Shown here piece after piece: positions 1 to 6,835 of a stretch of DNA of 17,309 nucleotides. Source of the DNA: Desulfocorpusculum sp964414345 (GTDB taxonomy: Bacteria; Desulfobacterota; Desulfocorpusculales; Desulfocorpusculum); NCBI GenBank assembly GCA_964414345.1, contig CAYPWF010000073.1, positions 1 through 17,309 of the forward strand, written 5' to 3'. Numbering within the stretch: position 1 is the stretch's first letter; each line of letters begins with the position of its first letter. Below the pieces are notes generated by a model that saw nothing but the letters and a program-made list of their open reading frames with translations, did no database searches and was not told the DNA's origin. A program made the translations under genes and the position numbers.

Positions 1-251
1 TGATAGTGTTCGATGGCCTCCTCGCTCCAGACATCCTCCTCGGGCTGGATACGGCTCCACTCCAGAGAGAACCTGTATGCATTGACCCCTAGCTCTTTGA
101 GCAGACCAAGGTCCTCCCTGAATCGTTCATAATGGGCGGTCACCTGTGGGTAGGCCTGCAAGGCACAGTCCCACGAGGTCCAGTCCGCACACGGCGAGCC
201 TTCAAGTTGAAAGGCCGAGGTGGACACGCCCCATAGGAAACCAGGTCGCAC
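1..251 (-). CDS. Glycoside hydrolase family 1 (beta-glucosidase-like), 5' part only
   Basis: The minus strand encodes the N-terminus of a GH1 enzyme, which would hydrolyse beta-linked sugars from oligosaccharides or glycosides. What is seen: GFLWGVSTSAFQLEG near residue 4, the usual GH1 N-terminal signature (FLWG.AT.A.Q.EG), then HYERFREDLGLLKELGVNAY and RFSLEWSRIQPEE, which match the first barrel strands (the NxYRFSxxWxRI.P pattern). The gene runs off the left edge after about 83 codons, so the catalytic glutamates are outside the window. I chose the GTG at 249-251 because GGAG lies 7 nt upstream and the protein then starts a few residues before FLWG, as is normal. A second in-frame GTG lies farther upstream, after an in-frame stop. 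The ATG at 228-230 is in another frame. Family call is firm; substrate unknown. Confidence 0.85.
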   Translation of the reverse strand, partial: MRPGFLWGVSTSAFQLEGSPCADWTSWDCALQAYPQVTAHYERFREDLGLLKELGVNAYRFSLEWSRIQPEEDVWSEEAIEHY

Positions 252-546
252 TTTCCAGCTCCAAATGATGTGTTGCACCGGAGCCGTATGGTAATCTCTT
301 TCCAGTCAGACTGTCAAAGCGATCCACACGTCCCAAATCCAAACACACCGGCAACCCAGCCAAACCCGGCAACCCAGATTCCCGCATCTCCTCTTCATAT
401 TGGGATGGAAGCTGTCCGTGTGCAAAAACCTCCCACCTCGTTGGTTATATAAAATTACTGCTGCAAGTGTTCTATCATCCTGTAACCCAGGACCAATGAG
501 TTCGCTCGCTTTTTTAAAGGTGAATCATGGCCGCGGGGGCTCTCTG
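252..546. other. Intergenic region between divergent GH1 gene and rarA
   Basis: No convincing gene was found here. A 12-bp direct repeat, CCGGCAACCCAG, occurs at 348-359 and 366-377 with an 18-bp period. An AT-rich patch (TTATATAAAATTA) lies around 445-458. The region should contain the promoter of the leftward GH1 gene, but I could not pick a confident -35/-10 pair for it. Confidence 0.4.
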
Positions 547-575
547 TTGTGGAGGCTTCGTGGCTGTGCTATAAA
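547..575 (+). promoter_or_regulatory. Predicted sigma-70-type promoter of rarA
   Basis: TTGTGG at 547-552 and TATAAA at 570-575 are separated by exactly 17 bp. A TG one base before the -10 box gives an extended -10. Transcription would begin near 582, leaving a leader of about 17 nt before the rarA GTG at 599. Predicted from sequence only. Confidence 0.5.
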
Positions 576-598
576 CGAATTCGGACTGGATTACTCCC

Positions 599-1951
599 GT
601 GGACCTCTTTCAAAGAGCAAACATGGCTAAACAGGCTGCCCAGGCTCCCTTGGCCGATCGCATGCGGCCTCGCACTTGGGAGGAGCTGGTGGGCCAGGAG
701 CATCTAACAGGCCCAGGCGGCCCGCTCAAGAGAGCCGTTGAGGCTGCAAGCCCCTTCTCCCTGATTCTTTGGGGCCCCCCTGGCACCGGCAAGACCACTA
801 TAGCTCTTCTTTTTGCCAAAGAAACAGGGTGCAGGTTGGTTGCCTTCTCGGCAGTTTTGTCCGGAGTAAAAGAGATAAGACAGGTCCTGGATGAGGCAAA
901 GAGGATCAGGTCCCTGCTGGGGAAACCCACGGCGCTTTTTGTGGATGAGCTTCACAGGTTCAACAAGGCCCAGCAGGATGCCTTTCTCCCCCACGTGGAG
1001 AAAGGAGACATAATATTTATAGGGGCTACCACCGAGAATCCCTCCTTTGAAGTTAATTCTGCCTTGCTTTCCAGGTGCCAGGTCTTCGTACTATACAGTT
1101 TAAGCCCTGAGCAGATAGGGGTGATTATGCGCCGCTCCCTGGAGGACCCTGAAAGAGGTCTGGCCGGACTAAGACCCAGCCTGGAGCAGGGCGTTTTGAA
1201 ATCGGTGTCAGAGGCAGCCGGTGGGGATGCCAGGGTAGCCTTGAACATCCTGGAATCCCTTGTGCTGGGGACAAAACCAGACAGCCAGGGAATCCGTCAC
1301 ATCTCGCTGGAGCAGGCCAAGAAACTCCTGCAGCAACATCCGCTTCTTTACGACAGGGCCGGGGAGGAGCACTTCAACCTGATCAGTGCTCTTCACAAGA
1401 GCTTGAGGGGAGGGGACCCTGATGCATCCCTGTACTGGCTGGCCAGGATGCTGGAAGCAGGGGAAGATCCGCTCTACATAGCAAGAAGAATGGTGCGCTT
1501 TGCCTCTGAGGATGTAGGATTGGCGGATCTTACGGCTCTGCAGGTTGCCTTGGCTGCCAAAGATGCTTTTCATTTCCTGGGTCCCCCTGAGGGCTTCCTG
1601 GCTCTGGCTCAGGCGGCGGTGTATTTAGCCTTGGCCCCCAAAAGCAACTCCCTTTACCTGGCCTACGGAAAGCTCAAGGATGCAATCCAGCGCACAGGCC
1701 CTCTTCCAGTGCCCCTTGCCTTGAGAAATCCAGTATCCGGTCTCATGGCCAAGATGGGTTACGGGCGTGGGTATCTGTACCCCCATGATGACCCTGAAAG
1801 AGTCGTGGATCAGCAGTACCTTCCCGAGGAGCTATTCTCAGAGGTTTTCTGGGAGCCCAGCGGACAGGGCTTCGAGCAGGAACTCGCCCTCAGGCTCAAG
1901 AAATGGAGGGAGCTGAGACGGAAAAGGAAAGAGGAGAACTCCTGCTCATGA
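599..1951 (+). CDS. rarA: Replication-associated recombination protein A (RarA/MgsA), AAA+ ATPase
   Basis: A 450-residue cytoplasmic AAA+ ATPase of the clamp-loader-like RarA/MgsA/WRNIP1 family, which acts at stalled or collapsed replication forks with SSB and recombination proteins. Seen: the N-terminal signature PLADRMRPRTWEELVGQEHL (about 17-36), Walker A GPPGTGKTT (59-67), Walker B LFVDELHRF (113-121), sensor 1 IGATTENPSF (141-150) with an arginine finger in LLSRC just after. The C-terminal tetramerisation region has the family motifs ISALHKSLRGGDPDASLYWLARM, YIARRMVRFASEDVGLAD and YLALAPKSNSLY. Length is typical. I kept the GTG start because it gives MDLFQ, and MDLF is the common N-terminus in deltaproteobacterial RarA. 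The internal ATG at 623 would remove it. The ribosome site is weak. First gene of a likely three-gene plus-strand operon. Confidence 0.95.
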   Translation: MDLFQRANMAKQAAQAPLADRMRPRTWEELVGQEHLTGPGGPLKRAVEAASPFSLILWGPPGTGKTTIALLFAKETGCRLVAFSAVLSGVKEIRQVLDEAKRIRSLLGKPTALFVDELHRFNKAQQDAFLPHVEKGDIIFIGATTENPSFEVNSALLSRCQVFVLYSLSPEQIGVIMRRSLEDPERGLAGLRPSLEQGVLKSVSEAAGGDARVALNILESLVLGTKPDSQGIRHISLEQAKKLLQQHPLLYDRAGEEHFNLISALHKSLRGGDPDASLYWLARMLEAGEDPLYIARRMVRFASEDVGLADLTALQVALAAKDAFHFLGPPEGFLALAQAAVYLALAPKSNSLYLAYGKLKDAIQRTGPLPVPLALRNPVSGLMAKMGYGRGYLYPHDDPERVVDQQYLPEELFSEVFWEPSGQGFEQELALRLKKWRELRRKRKEENSCS

Positions 1952-2883
1952 GAACATGCGAGACCCTAGCCTTTTTTCTTTTCACAGCCTCTGTTCTCTT
2001 CCCAGGGCAGCTTCAGGCCAAGGCTCCCATGCGGGGTGATCCTGAGAAGTTATTGTCTTTTGCGCATCATCTGAGGGAAAAGCAGGACCTTTACCGGGCA
2101 GAGGGGGAATACATGGCTTTCTTGGTTCTTTTCCCTCAACACCCCAAGGCTGCAGAGGCTTGGTTCTTCTTGGGAAGAACTAGACAGCAAACCGGGCGCT
2201 GGGAGGCGGCCCTGGAGGCCTTTTGGCATGCAGTGAAGGCAGGAGATCCCCGCTGGTCGGGGGAGGCTGGAATGGCTGTGGGAGAGAGCCTGCTGGCTCT
2301 GGGCAGACCCTTGGAAGCAGCCCGAAATTTTCAGGCCTTGGCCGAGGATCCTTCCTGGGAGAGGCTTAGGTCCAAAGCCCTTTGGTTGGCTGCCAGGGCT
2401 TGGCTGGCTGCCAGAGATTGGGAGCAGGCCCACAGAGTGCTGCTCCAGATCCGGCCGGAGGACCCGGAGGCAGCAGAGGCCCATTTGATGGCCTCCCGCA
2501 TAGAAACCGAGTCGCCTCTGCTTCCCAGGAGGAAGGAATGGGTGGCAGGGGGTCTTTCGGCACTGCTGCCCGGAGCCGGCCATCTTTATGCCGGGAGGCC
2601 TTGGGAGGCCCTGACCTCCTTTCTTCTTAACTTTGCTTTCTTGGCAGGCTCTGTTTGGAGTGTGAAAGAGGGCTGTTTGGTCAGCTCCGGCATTCTCTCT
2701 TTTCTTGAGCTGAGCTGGTATCTGGGGGGAATTGAAAGCGCGGCCGAGGCGGCCAGAAAATATAACAACCAAAAAGAGGAGAGCTGGATCAGGGAGCTTG
2801 GGCAGATACCCGCCTCGGGCATGGATTCTGCCATGCCAGATGGGGTAAAGTTCAGGCTCTTGGGGTTGCGGTGGAGGTTTTGA
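1948..2883 (+). CDS. Secreted TPR protein with C-terminal PGxGH-type membrane region
   Basis: The start is taken at ATG 1948, whose ATGA overlaps the rarA stop, suggesting translational coupling. A longer reading from ATG 1903 would hide the signal peptide. The 311-residue product opens with a Sec signal peptide (hydrophobic LAFFLFTASVLF, possible cleavage after LQA near residue 24). Residues about 30-185 form TPR-like helical pairs (LYRAEGEYMAFLVLFPQHPK, AWFFLGRTRQQTGRWEAALE). After RRKEWVAGG comes SALLPGAGHLYAGRPWEAL (204-222), then two probable membrane helices (about 222-240 and 244-262). The PGxGxxYxG motif with following helices resembles small membrane proteins of the TM2/DUF5683 type; I have seen TPR plus PGAGQ-like architectures in deltaproteobacteria. 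Function is unknown; an envelope scaffold is an inference. Because it has both a signal peptide and membrane helices, it is probably an inner-membrane protein with the TPR in the periplasm. Confidence 0.75.
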   Translation: MRTCETLAFFLFTASVLFPGQLQAKAPMRGDPEKLLSFAHHLREKQDLYRAEGEYMAFLVLFPQHPKAAEAWFFLGRTRQQTGRWEAALEAFWHAVKAGDPRWSGEAGMAVGESLLALGRPLEAARNFQALAEDPSWERLRSKALWLAARAWLAARDWEQAHRVLLQIRPEDPEAAEAHLMASRIETESPLLPRRKEWVAGGLSALLPGAGHLYAGRPWEALTSFLLNFAFLAGSVWSVKEGCLVSSGILSFLELSWYLGGIESAAEAARKYNNQKEESWIRELGQIPASGMDSAMPDGVKFRLLGLRWRF

Positions 2884-2918
2884 AGTAAGAGACTTTGTTT
2901 TTTATGAAGGTGAAATCC

Positions 2919-3836
2919 ATGGCCACCGGTGCTTGCGGAATAGATTGCGGGGTTTGTAGGCTTCGCCTGGAGGGAAAATGTTCCACCTGCGGGCCAGGCA
3001 ACAGCCAAGAGGCCAGCCGCAAGTTCGCAGCCCAAGTAAGGCTTCTTGGTGCCCCATGCCCTATTTTGGAATGTGCCAGGCAAAAAGGGTTGGCTCACTG
3101 CATGAGAGACTGTGGAGAGTTCCCCTGCGGTTGCTTCCACCGAGGCCCTTATCCCTTCAGCTCCTCTTTTCTTCTCATGCAGGAAAGAAGAAGGGAGGCT
3201 TTCATGCCCGAAAAACATAATTACGGCAAACCCATGCCCGTTGATGAAGTGCATTGGAGGAAGTTGGCCCAGCTTCAGCCCGAGGAGGTCAGTGCAAGAT
3301 GCCGCTGTCATTGGGATCCTGAGATGGGCTTCAGGCTTGATTTCTTGGGGCAGAGCTACTGGGTGAACCCTTTTTCACAGACCGTGATTCCAGCAAGCCC
3401 ACCAGCCCCGCTGGAACCTTATCTCCCCCTGGTGCTTGTAATCTTTCTGCTCAAGGCTTCGGACCTCCCCCTGGAGAACCGCATGGTAAGCGAAAGGGAA
3501 CTGCCGGGCGGGGAGCTCTTTTTCAGGCACCTCCACAGCCTTCCAAGCCATGCAGTGGAAGAAACCTTTGGGCACAAGCCCATGGATTTTTTGCAGACAG
3601 CCTTGGCTTTAGGGGCAAAACAGCTGGAGGTCTCCCCGGCTTCGCTTGAGTTCCTGCCTTTACCACGCATTCCTGTAGCCGTACACCTTTGGCCCGCTGA
3701 TGAGGAATTCCCAGCCCGCTGCACGTTTACCTTCGACGCCTCAATCCACAGGCAGCTGCCATTGGACGCCATCTGGGCTCTGGTCCAGGTGCTTGTGCAA
3801 AGGATCCTTTGGGCCGCCTTAAGCCAACAGGGCTGA
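2919..3836 (+). CDS. Cysteine-rich DUF3795-DUF3786 fusion protein
   Basis: A 305-residue protein, taken from ATG 2919, which has AAGGTG 8-9 nt upstream; ATG 2904 (5 residues longer) is the alternative. Residues 1-75 carry a DUF3795-type cysteine-rich module: CGIDCGVC at 6-13, then C21, C24, C47, C52, C61, C65, C70 and C72, eleven cysteines that could bind zinc or an Fe-S cluster. Residues about 107-305 match DUF3786: DFLGQSYWVN, SERELPGGELFF, FLPLPRIPVAVHLWPADEEF and FTFDASIHRQLP follow that family's pattern closely. DUF3786 has no established function that I know of; it is common in anaerobes and often sits near cobalamin or methyl-transfer genes. No signal peptide or membrane segment, so cytoplasmic. 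It lies 35 nt after the TPR gene, likely in the same transcript. Confidence 0.8.
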   Translation: MATGACGIDCGVCRLRLEGKCSTCGPGNSQEASRKFAAQVRLLGAPCPILECARQKGLAHCMRDCGEFPCGCFHRGPYPFSSSFLLMQERRREAFMPEKHNYGKPMPVDEVHWRKLAQLQPEEVSARCRCHWDPEMGFRLDFLGQSYWVNPFSQTVIPASPPAPLEPYLPLVLVIFLLKASDLPLENRMVSERELPGGELFFRHLHSLPSHAVEETFGHKPMDFLQTALALGAKQLEVSPASLEFLPLPRIPVAVHLWPADEEFPARCTFTFDASIHRQLPLDAIWALVQVLVQRILWAALSQQG

Positions 3837-3880
3837 AACAGCCTCTGGAAAGCGCCCTTCCAGCCCCTCTTCATGACTGG

Positions 3881-3951
3881 TTAGCCCCCATTATTCACAA
3901 CCAGTGTATAATTAGCCCGCATTATTCACCATCAGTGGGTAATGCGGGCTA
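3881..3951 (+). repeat. Tandem 31-bp repeat ending in a long hairpin
   Basis: Two head-to-tail units at 3881-3911 and 3912-3942 share 27 of 32 bases (TTAGCCCCCATTATTCAC versus TTAGCCCGCATTATTCAC at their starts). The second unit folds with the sequence after it. TAGCCCGCATTA (3913-3924) pairs perfectly with TAATGCGGGCTA (3940-3951). The stem continues inward through two G-U pairs and CAC/GTG to a 5-nt CATCA loop, giving 17 paired positions in all. It lies 45 nt after the DUF3786 stop and could act as a 3'-end or termination structure, although no run of T follows it. A related but diverged hairpin precedes repeat copy C at 8657-8689. Confidence 0.7.
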
Positions 3952-4090
3952 TCTTTATGACATGTTTGGAAAAAGCGGCCCACACTCAAAAGCACCCTGC
4001 CTTTCGGTTTCGGCTTTCGTGGTGCTTTGACTCGGAATATGTCGAAGTGTACCGTGGGCTTGGGGGCGTAGCCCCCAAAGCTAAGAGCTA
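3946..4090 (+). repeat. Interspersed intergenic repeat family, copy A
   Basis: This shares an ordered series of blocks with copies at 4104-4254 and 8686-8830. The blocks are GGGCTATCTTTATGACATGT (3946-3965, 18 of 20 identical to copy B), a GGTGCTTTGACTCGG segment, AATATGTCGAAGTGTA, and a GC hairpin TTGGGGGC-GTA-GCCCCCAA at 4060-4078 followed by AAG. There is no open reading frame through it. It lies between convergent genes. Confidence 0.7.
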
Positions 4091-4103
4091 ATGATCCAGG
4101 TTA

Positions 4104-4254
4104 GGGCTGTCTTAATGACATGTATGGACTAAGGGGTTCATACCAAGAAAAACAGCCTGATTCTCGGTTTTGGATTTGGTCCTGGTTTGAGTCGCAATAT
4201 CTCAAAGCGCGAGTGGGGGGCTTGAGCCCCCAAAGTTACAGGCTTCGGAGAAAA
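4104..4254 (+). repeat. Interspersed intergenic repeat family, copy B
   Basis: This is in tandem with copy A, with starts about 158 bp apart. Shared blocks are GGGCTGTCTTAATGACATGT (4104-4123), GGTTTGAGTCGCAATATCTC, the GC hairpin GGGGGC-TTGA-GCCCCC (4216-4231) and the tail AAAGTTACAGGCTTCGGAGA, which corresponds to AAAGTTACGGGCCTTGGAGA in copy C. Just beyond, TCGGA/TCCGA (4245-4249/4256-4260) can form a small stem. As RNA of the opposite strand, these hairpins fall directly after the BASS transporter stop and could help end its transcript. Confidence 0.7.
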
Positions 4255-4269
4255 ATCCGACCTAGAATT

Positions 4270-5169
4270 TCAGTTCTTTTTCAGTTTCCTCAAGGGCACT
4301 ACCATGGCGAAAAAAGGAACCATGTAAAGAGCAGCCACCAAAGGAGCCTGAGGATCGAAGAACCGGAAGGAGAAGACCACGATCAGAACGTTGTTGACAA
4401 AAGTGAGGCAAACCGAGCCTGTTAGGCCGTCCAGAACGCGCGGGGCCGCCTTGGCAAAGCCCAGCGCCACGCAGGGCGCAATGGCGGCCATGGCACAGGC
4501 CACCCCCAGCGCCCAAAGCACCTGGCCGGGCCTTGAGAGCAGAAACTCTGAATAGGCTGCAAATATCCCCAGGTTGATGACCAAGAAAAGACAAAGTGAG
4601 ATGGGATATTGGGCCCTTGAGAGCCCTCTGACTAGGGCGGAGATCCATTTGCGAGCAGTCATGGCCGCCCCCAGGGGAAGAAATATCACCAAGGCCAGCA
4701 TTCGCATCATGTGTAGAAAGGGGATGTTGAACTCAGCCCCCATGAGAAGCTTCACCCAAGCCGGAAGTGTGAAAGGAACCAGCAGAGAGCTCATGACCAC
4801 AACCTGCAAGACCCTGGCGGTGTTGGCTCCAAGCAATCCTGCCAGAAAAGGGGCTACAACCCCTGTAGAGACACCCCCCACCAGAAGAACCGGTAGGGCG
4901 TATTCGGGCAAACCCCAGCTGGCCGCCATCCAAAGCAGCAGCGGCATCAGACCCAGTTTGACAAGGGTCCACAGGGCCACCTCGGCCAATTCTCTTGATT
5001 TCATCCTCACCAAGGGACCGGGCTCAATGCGAAGGAAGCTCAAAAAAAGAATGCTCATCATGAGGTATAGTACCCAGGGTCCTAAACGGGAAGCCCATTG
5101 GGGGAAGAGGACTCCTCCTGCCATGCCCAAAAGCTGCACTGCCACAAGGATCAAATCCCTGGATCTCAA
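4270..5169 (-). CDS. BASS-family (bile acid:sodium symporter-like) transporter
   Basis: A 299-residue inner-membrane protein with about nine or ten hydrophobic helices and almost no soluble domain, the usual size for bacterial BASS/SBF-family carriers. These couple sodium entry to uptake of organic anions such as bile acids, pantoate or oxo acids. Seen: the VGGVSTGVVAPFLAGLLGAN segment (about 98-117), which matches the core helix carrying a conserved proline, and TGSVCLTFVNNVLIVV near the C-terminus, resembling the second core segment. The start is TTG at 5167-5169 with AAGGGGG 8 nt upstream; the nearby ATG is in another frame and soon hits a stop. It follows the zinc ribbon-EIIA gene by 131 nt and may have its own promoter. 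Substrate cannot be deduced. Confidence 0.8.
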   Translation of the reverse strand: MRSRDLILVAVQLLGMAGGVLFPQWASRLGPWVLYLMMSILFLSFLRIEPGPLVRMKSRELAEVALWTLVKLGLMPLLLWMAASWGLPEYALPVLLVGGVSTGVVAPFLAGLLGANTARVLQVVVMSSLLVPFTLPAWVKLLMGAEFNIPFLHMMRMLALVIFLPLGAAMTARKWISALVRGLSRAQYPISLCLFLVINLGIFAAYSEFLLSRPGQVLWALGVACAMAAIAPCVALGFAKAAPRVLDGLTGSVCLTFVNNVLIVVFSFRFFDPQAPLVAALYMVPFFAMVVPLRKLKKN

Positions 5170-5245
5170 ACCCTCATCCCCCTTCCAGAAACCTTGTGCC
5201 CAATTCCATCTAACCAGCGCCCCCCAAAGAAATACACAATCCTAA

Positions 5246-5274
5246 TTGACACGCAAGGATACCCCGGGTATCAG
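5246..5274 (+). promoter_or_regulatory. Promoter-like TTGACA-17-TATCAG with palindrome in spacer
   Basis: A consensus -35 box (5246-5251) lies 17 bp from TATCAG (5269-5274), pointing rightward, antisense to the end of the EIIA gene. A 7-bp inverted repeat with a one-base centre, GATACCC-C-GGGTATC (5258-5272), covers the spacer and -10 box. It also lies in the region upstream of the leftward BASS gene, so it could be an operator for that gene. No rightward gene follows, so this may be chance. Confidence 0.25.
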
Positions 5275-5300
5275 AGGCAACGTGGGAGCATCCAAGAGGC

Positions 5301-6161
5301 TCACGGAAGGTTGGGAACGCTCAATTGCAGAAGAACTTCCCAGGCCTTTGAGGAGTCCTGACAGGAAAGAAGAGCTTTTCTGGCCTCCTCCGTACGTAGG
5401 GCTTTCACCAATCCCCCTACTATTTTCAGGTACAGAGTGCTGGCGGCCTGCGGAATCACGGAGAAGAACAGGATACGGGTGAGCCTGCGCTCACCTTTGG
5501 AGAAGTGCACTCCTTTGCGGCTTAAGCCCACGGCCACAACCAGCCCCCCACCTTCCACACCCCGCACGTGGGGAAAAGCCAACCCGTGCTCCAAAGCGGT
5601 TGTGACCAGCTCTTCCCTTTGGATGGCAGCCCTCAGGATCTGCCTGGGCTCTGGGATCCATCCCAAAGAGGCAAGTCTCTCCACTATCTCCTCCAGCACC
5701 TCAGGCATGGTACGACCCGACAAATTGGGCAGCACCAGTTGAGGATTGGAGAAGCGGGCAAAGCCTCCAGCCCCTATCCTGGGCGCGGACTCCTTAAGGT
5801 GCAGGCCGCCTCCCTCAGGCACGTACAGAATCCTGGCACAACAAGGGCACTGATGAATGCGGGAGTTCCTCAACACCTCCTGGAACATCCTGGTTGGCAC
5901 CTGTATGCGGCAGTAGGAGCAAAATCCATCCGTGGCGGGCACTATGGCCGGCTGGCCTGTGTTTTGAAGCCTCTCCATCACCCTCAGCCACTGCAAGGGG
6001 ATCCCGGCCGCCAGCTCCTCTCTGGCCTTTCGGATCTCCTCTTTTCCTTTTTGGGACTCCGCCGCATCATGTTCCATAAGGGCAAAGCCCAGCTCCTGGA
6101 TCCTTAGGAGCGAAACCAGCAGCTCCTGAACCGAATCCTTCCCCTCTGGGGACTTTGACAT
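5301..6161 (-). CDS. Zinc ribbon (DUF164-like) fused to PTS EIIA (PtsN/fructose-type) domain
   Basis: A 286-residue cytoplasmic protein. Residues about 8-70 are helical and charged. Residues 80-113 form a C4 zinc ribbon, with CSYC (81-84) and CPCCARILY (105-113), matching the C-terminal ribbon of DUF164/CdsZ-type proteins (CpnCgRiLY). Residues about 146-286 match the PTS EIIA type-2 fold (PtsN, FruA-A): ILRAAIQREELVTTALEHGLAFPHVRGVEG, where H198 in FPHVR is the expected phospho-accepting histidine, followed by LVVAVGLSRKGVHF. It is more likely regulatory than sugar-transporting, because no EIIB/EIIC is present. The start is ATG 6161, 17 nt after the hypB stop. An upstream in-frame ATG (6218) would overlap hypB by 40 nt and has a badly spaced ribosome site. 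Last gene of the moeA-hypA-hypB operon. Confidence 0.8.
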   Translation of the reverse strand: MSKSPEGKDSVQELLVSLLRIQELGFALMEHDAAESQKGKEEIRKAREELAAGIPLQWLRVMERLQNTGQPAIVPATDGFCSYCRIQVPTRMFQEVLRNSRIHQCPCCARILYVPEGGGLHLKESAPRIGAGGFARFSNPQLVLPNLSGRTMPEVLEEIVERLASLGWIPEPRQILRAAIQREELVTTALEHGLAFPHVRGVEGGGLVVAVGLSRKGVHFSKGERRLTRILFFSVIPQAASTLYLKIVGGLVKALRTEEARKALLSCQDSSKAWEVLLQLSVPNLP

Positions 6162-6178
6162 GGTTTCTTCTACGCTCT

Positions 6179-6835
6179 TCAAGCCGGTCTTACCACCTTC
6201 CTGACCAGACGTATCCATTCCTCTATACCCTCCCCGGTGCGGACACTGGTCTTAAAAGCCATACTGACCCCTGCCAGAGCATCTTGCACCATCTTATCAG
6301 GATCGGCGCCAACCAAATGGGCCAAGTCCACCTTGTTCACAATGGCTGCATCCGCATCTTTGAAGATGACCGGATGTTTTGCCACAATATCGTCCCCTTC
6401 GGTCACGCTCACCACTATGACCCTTAGATGCTCTCCCAAATAGAAATCGCTTGGACATATGAGGTTGCCCACGTTCTCAACGAAAAGGAGTTCCACACCT
6501 TGTAGGTCCAGTTGCTCTAGTCCGTGTTGCACCAAGTGGGCGTCCAAGTGGCATTCCTTCCCTGTGTTAAGGGGTACTACCTTCACCCCGTGTTTTCGGA
6601 ATCGTTCCGAGTCAAACTCTGCTATCACATCCCCGGCCATCACGGCTATTCCTATATCGTTTTTCAGCTTCTCAATGGCAAGCTCGATCAAAGAAGTCTT
6701 GCCGGATCCGATGGCTCCCATGACGTTTATGGCCTTGACTCCTCTTTGCTCCAGCCAGGCCCGGTTCTGATTCCCCAGGGCCCTGTTGGCCTTTATCACA
6801 TCATGTCCCAAATATATCTTAGACACATCATGCAT
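6179..6835 (-). CDS. hypB: Hydrogenase nickel incorporation GTPase HypB
   Basis: A 218-residue SIMIBI GTPase that delivers nickel to apo-[NiFe]-hydrogenase together with HypA (or to urease in some species). Seen: P-loop GAIGSGKTS (40-48), GDVIAEFDSERF, the nickel/zinc-binding TGKECHLDAH (C95, H96), ENVGNLICPSDFYLGEH with C127, and guanine-specificity motif NKVDL (167-171). It lacks both the histidine-rich stretch and the CxxCGC N-terminus of some HypB proteins, so it is the short, non-storing form. The start is ATG 6835, overlapping the hypA stop by 8 nt with GGGGAGGTG just upstream. The open frame extends farther upstream to 7066, but that part is out-of-frame hypA sequence. No hypC, D, E or F is in the window. 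Confidence 0.95.
   Translation of the reverse strand: MHDVSKIYLGHDVIKANRALGNQNRAWLEQRGVKAINVMGAIGSGKTSLIELAIEKLKNDIGIAVMAGDVIAEFDSERFRKHGVKVVPLNTGKECHLDAHLVQHGLEQLDLQGVELLFVENVGNLICPSDFYLGEHLRVIVVSVTEGDDIVAKHPVIFKDADAAIVNKVDLAHLVGADPDKMVQDALAGVSMAFKTSVRTGEGIEEWIRLVRKVVRPA

Noticed and set aside
348..377. CCGGCAACCCAG direct repeat as a regulator site
   Set aside because: Two 12-bp copies only, with no placement relative to a confident promoter; could be chance slippage.
527..574. 15-codon open frame MAAGALCCGGFVAVL with a good AAAGGTG ribosome site, as a rarA leader peptide
   Set aside because: Its stop overlaps the predicted -10 box of the rarA promoter, so it would lie upstream of the transcript. 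Too short to support otherwise.
2050..2772. 240-residue open frame on the minus strand
   Set aside because: It is antisense to the TPR gene, has low-complexity Pro/Gly/Gln-rich composition and no domain resemblance. The sense frame has a signal peptide and TPR pattern.
3881..3942. CRISPR array
   Set aside because: Only two adjacent imperfect units with no spacer between them, and no cas genes. The sequence is a hairpin-forming tandem repeat.
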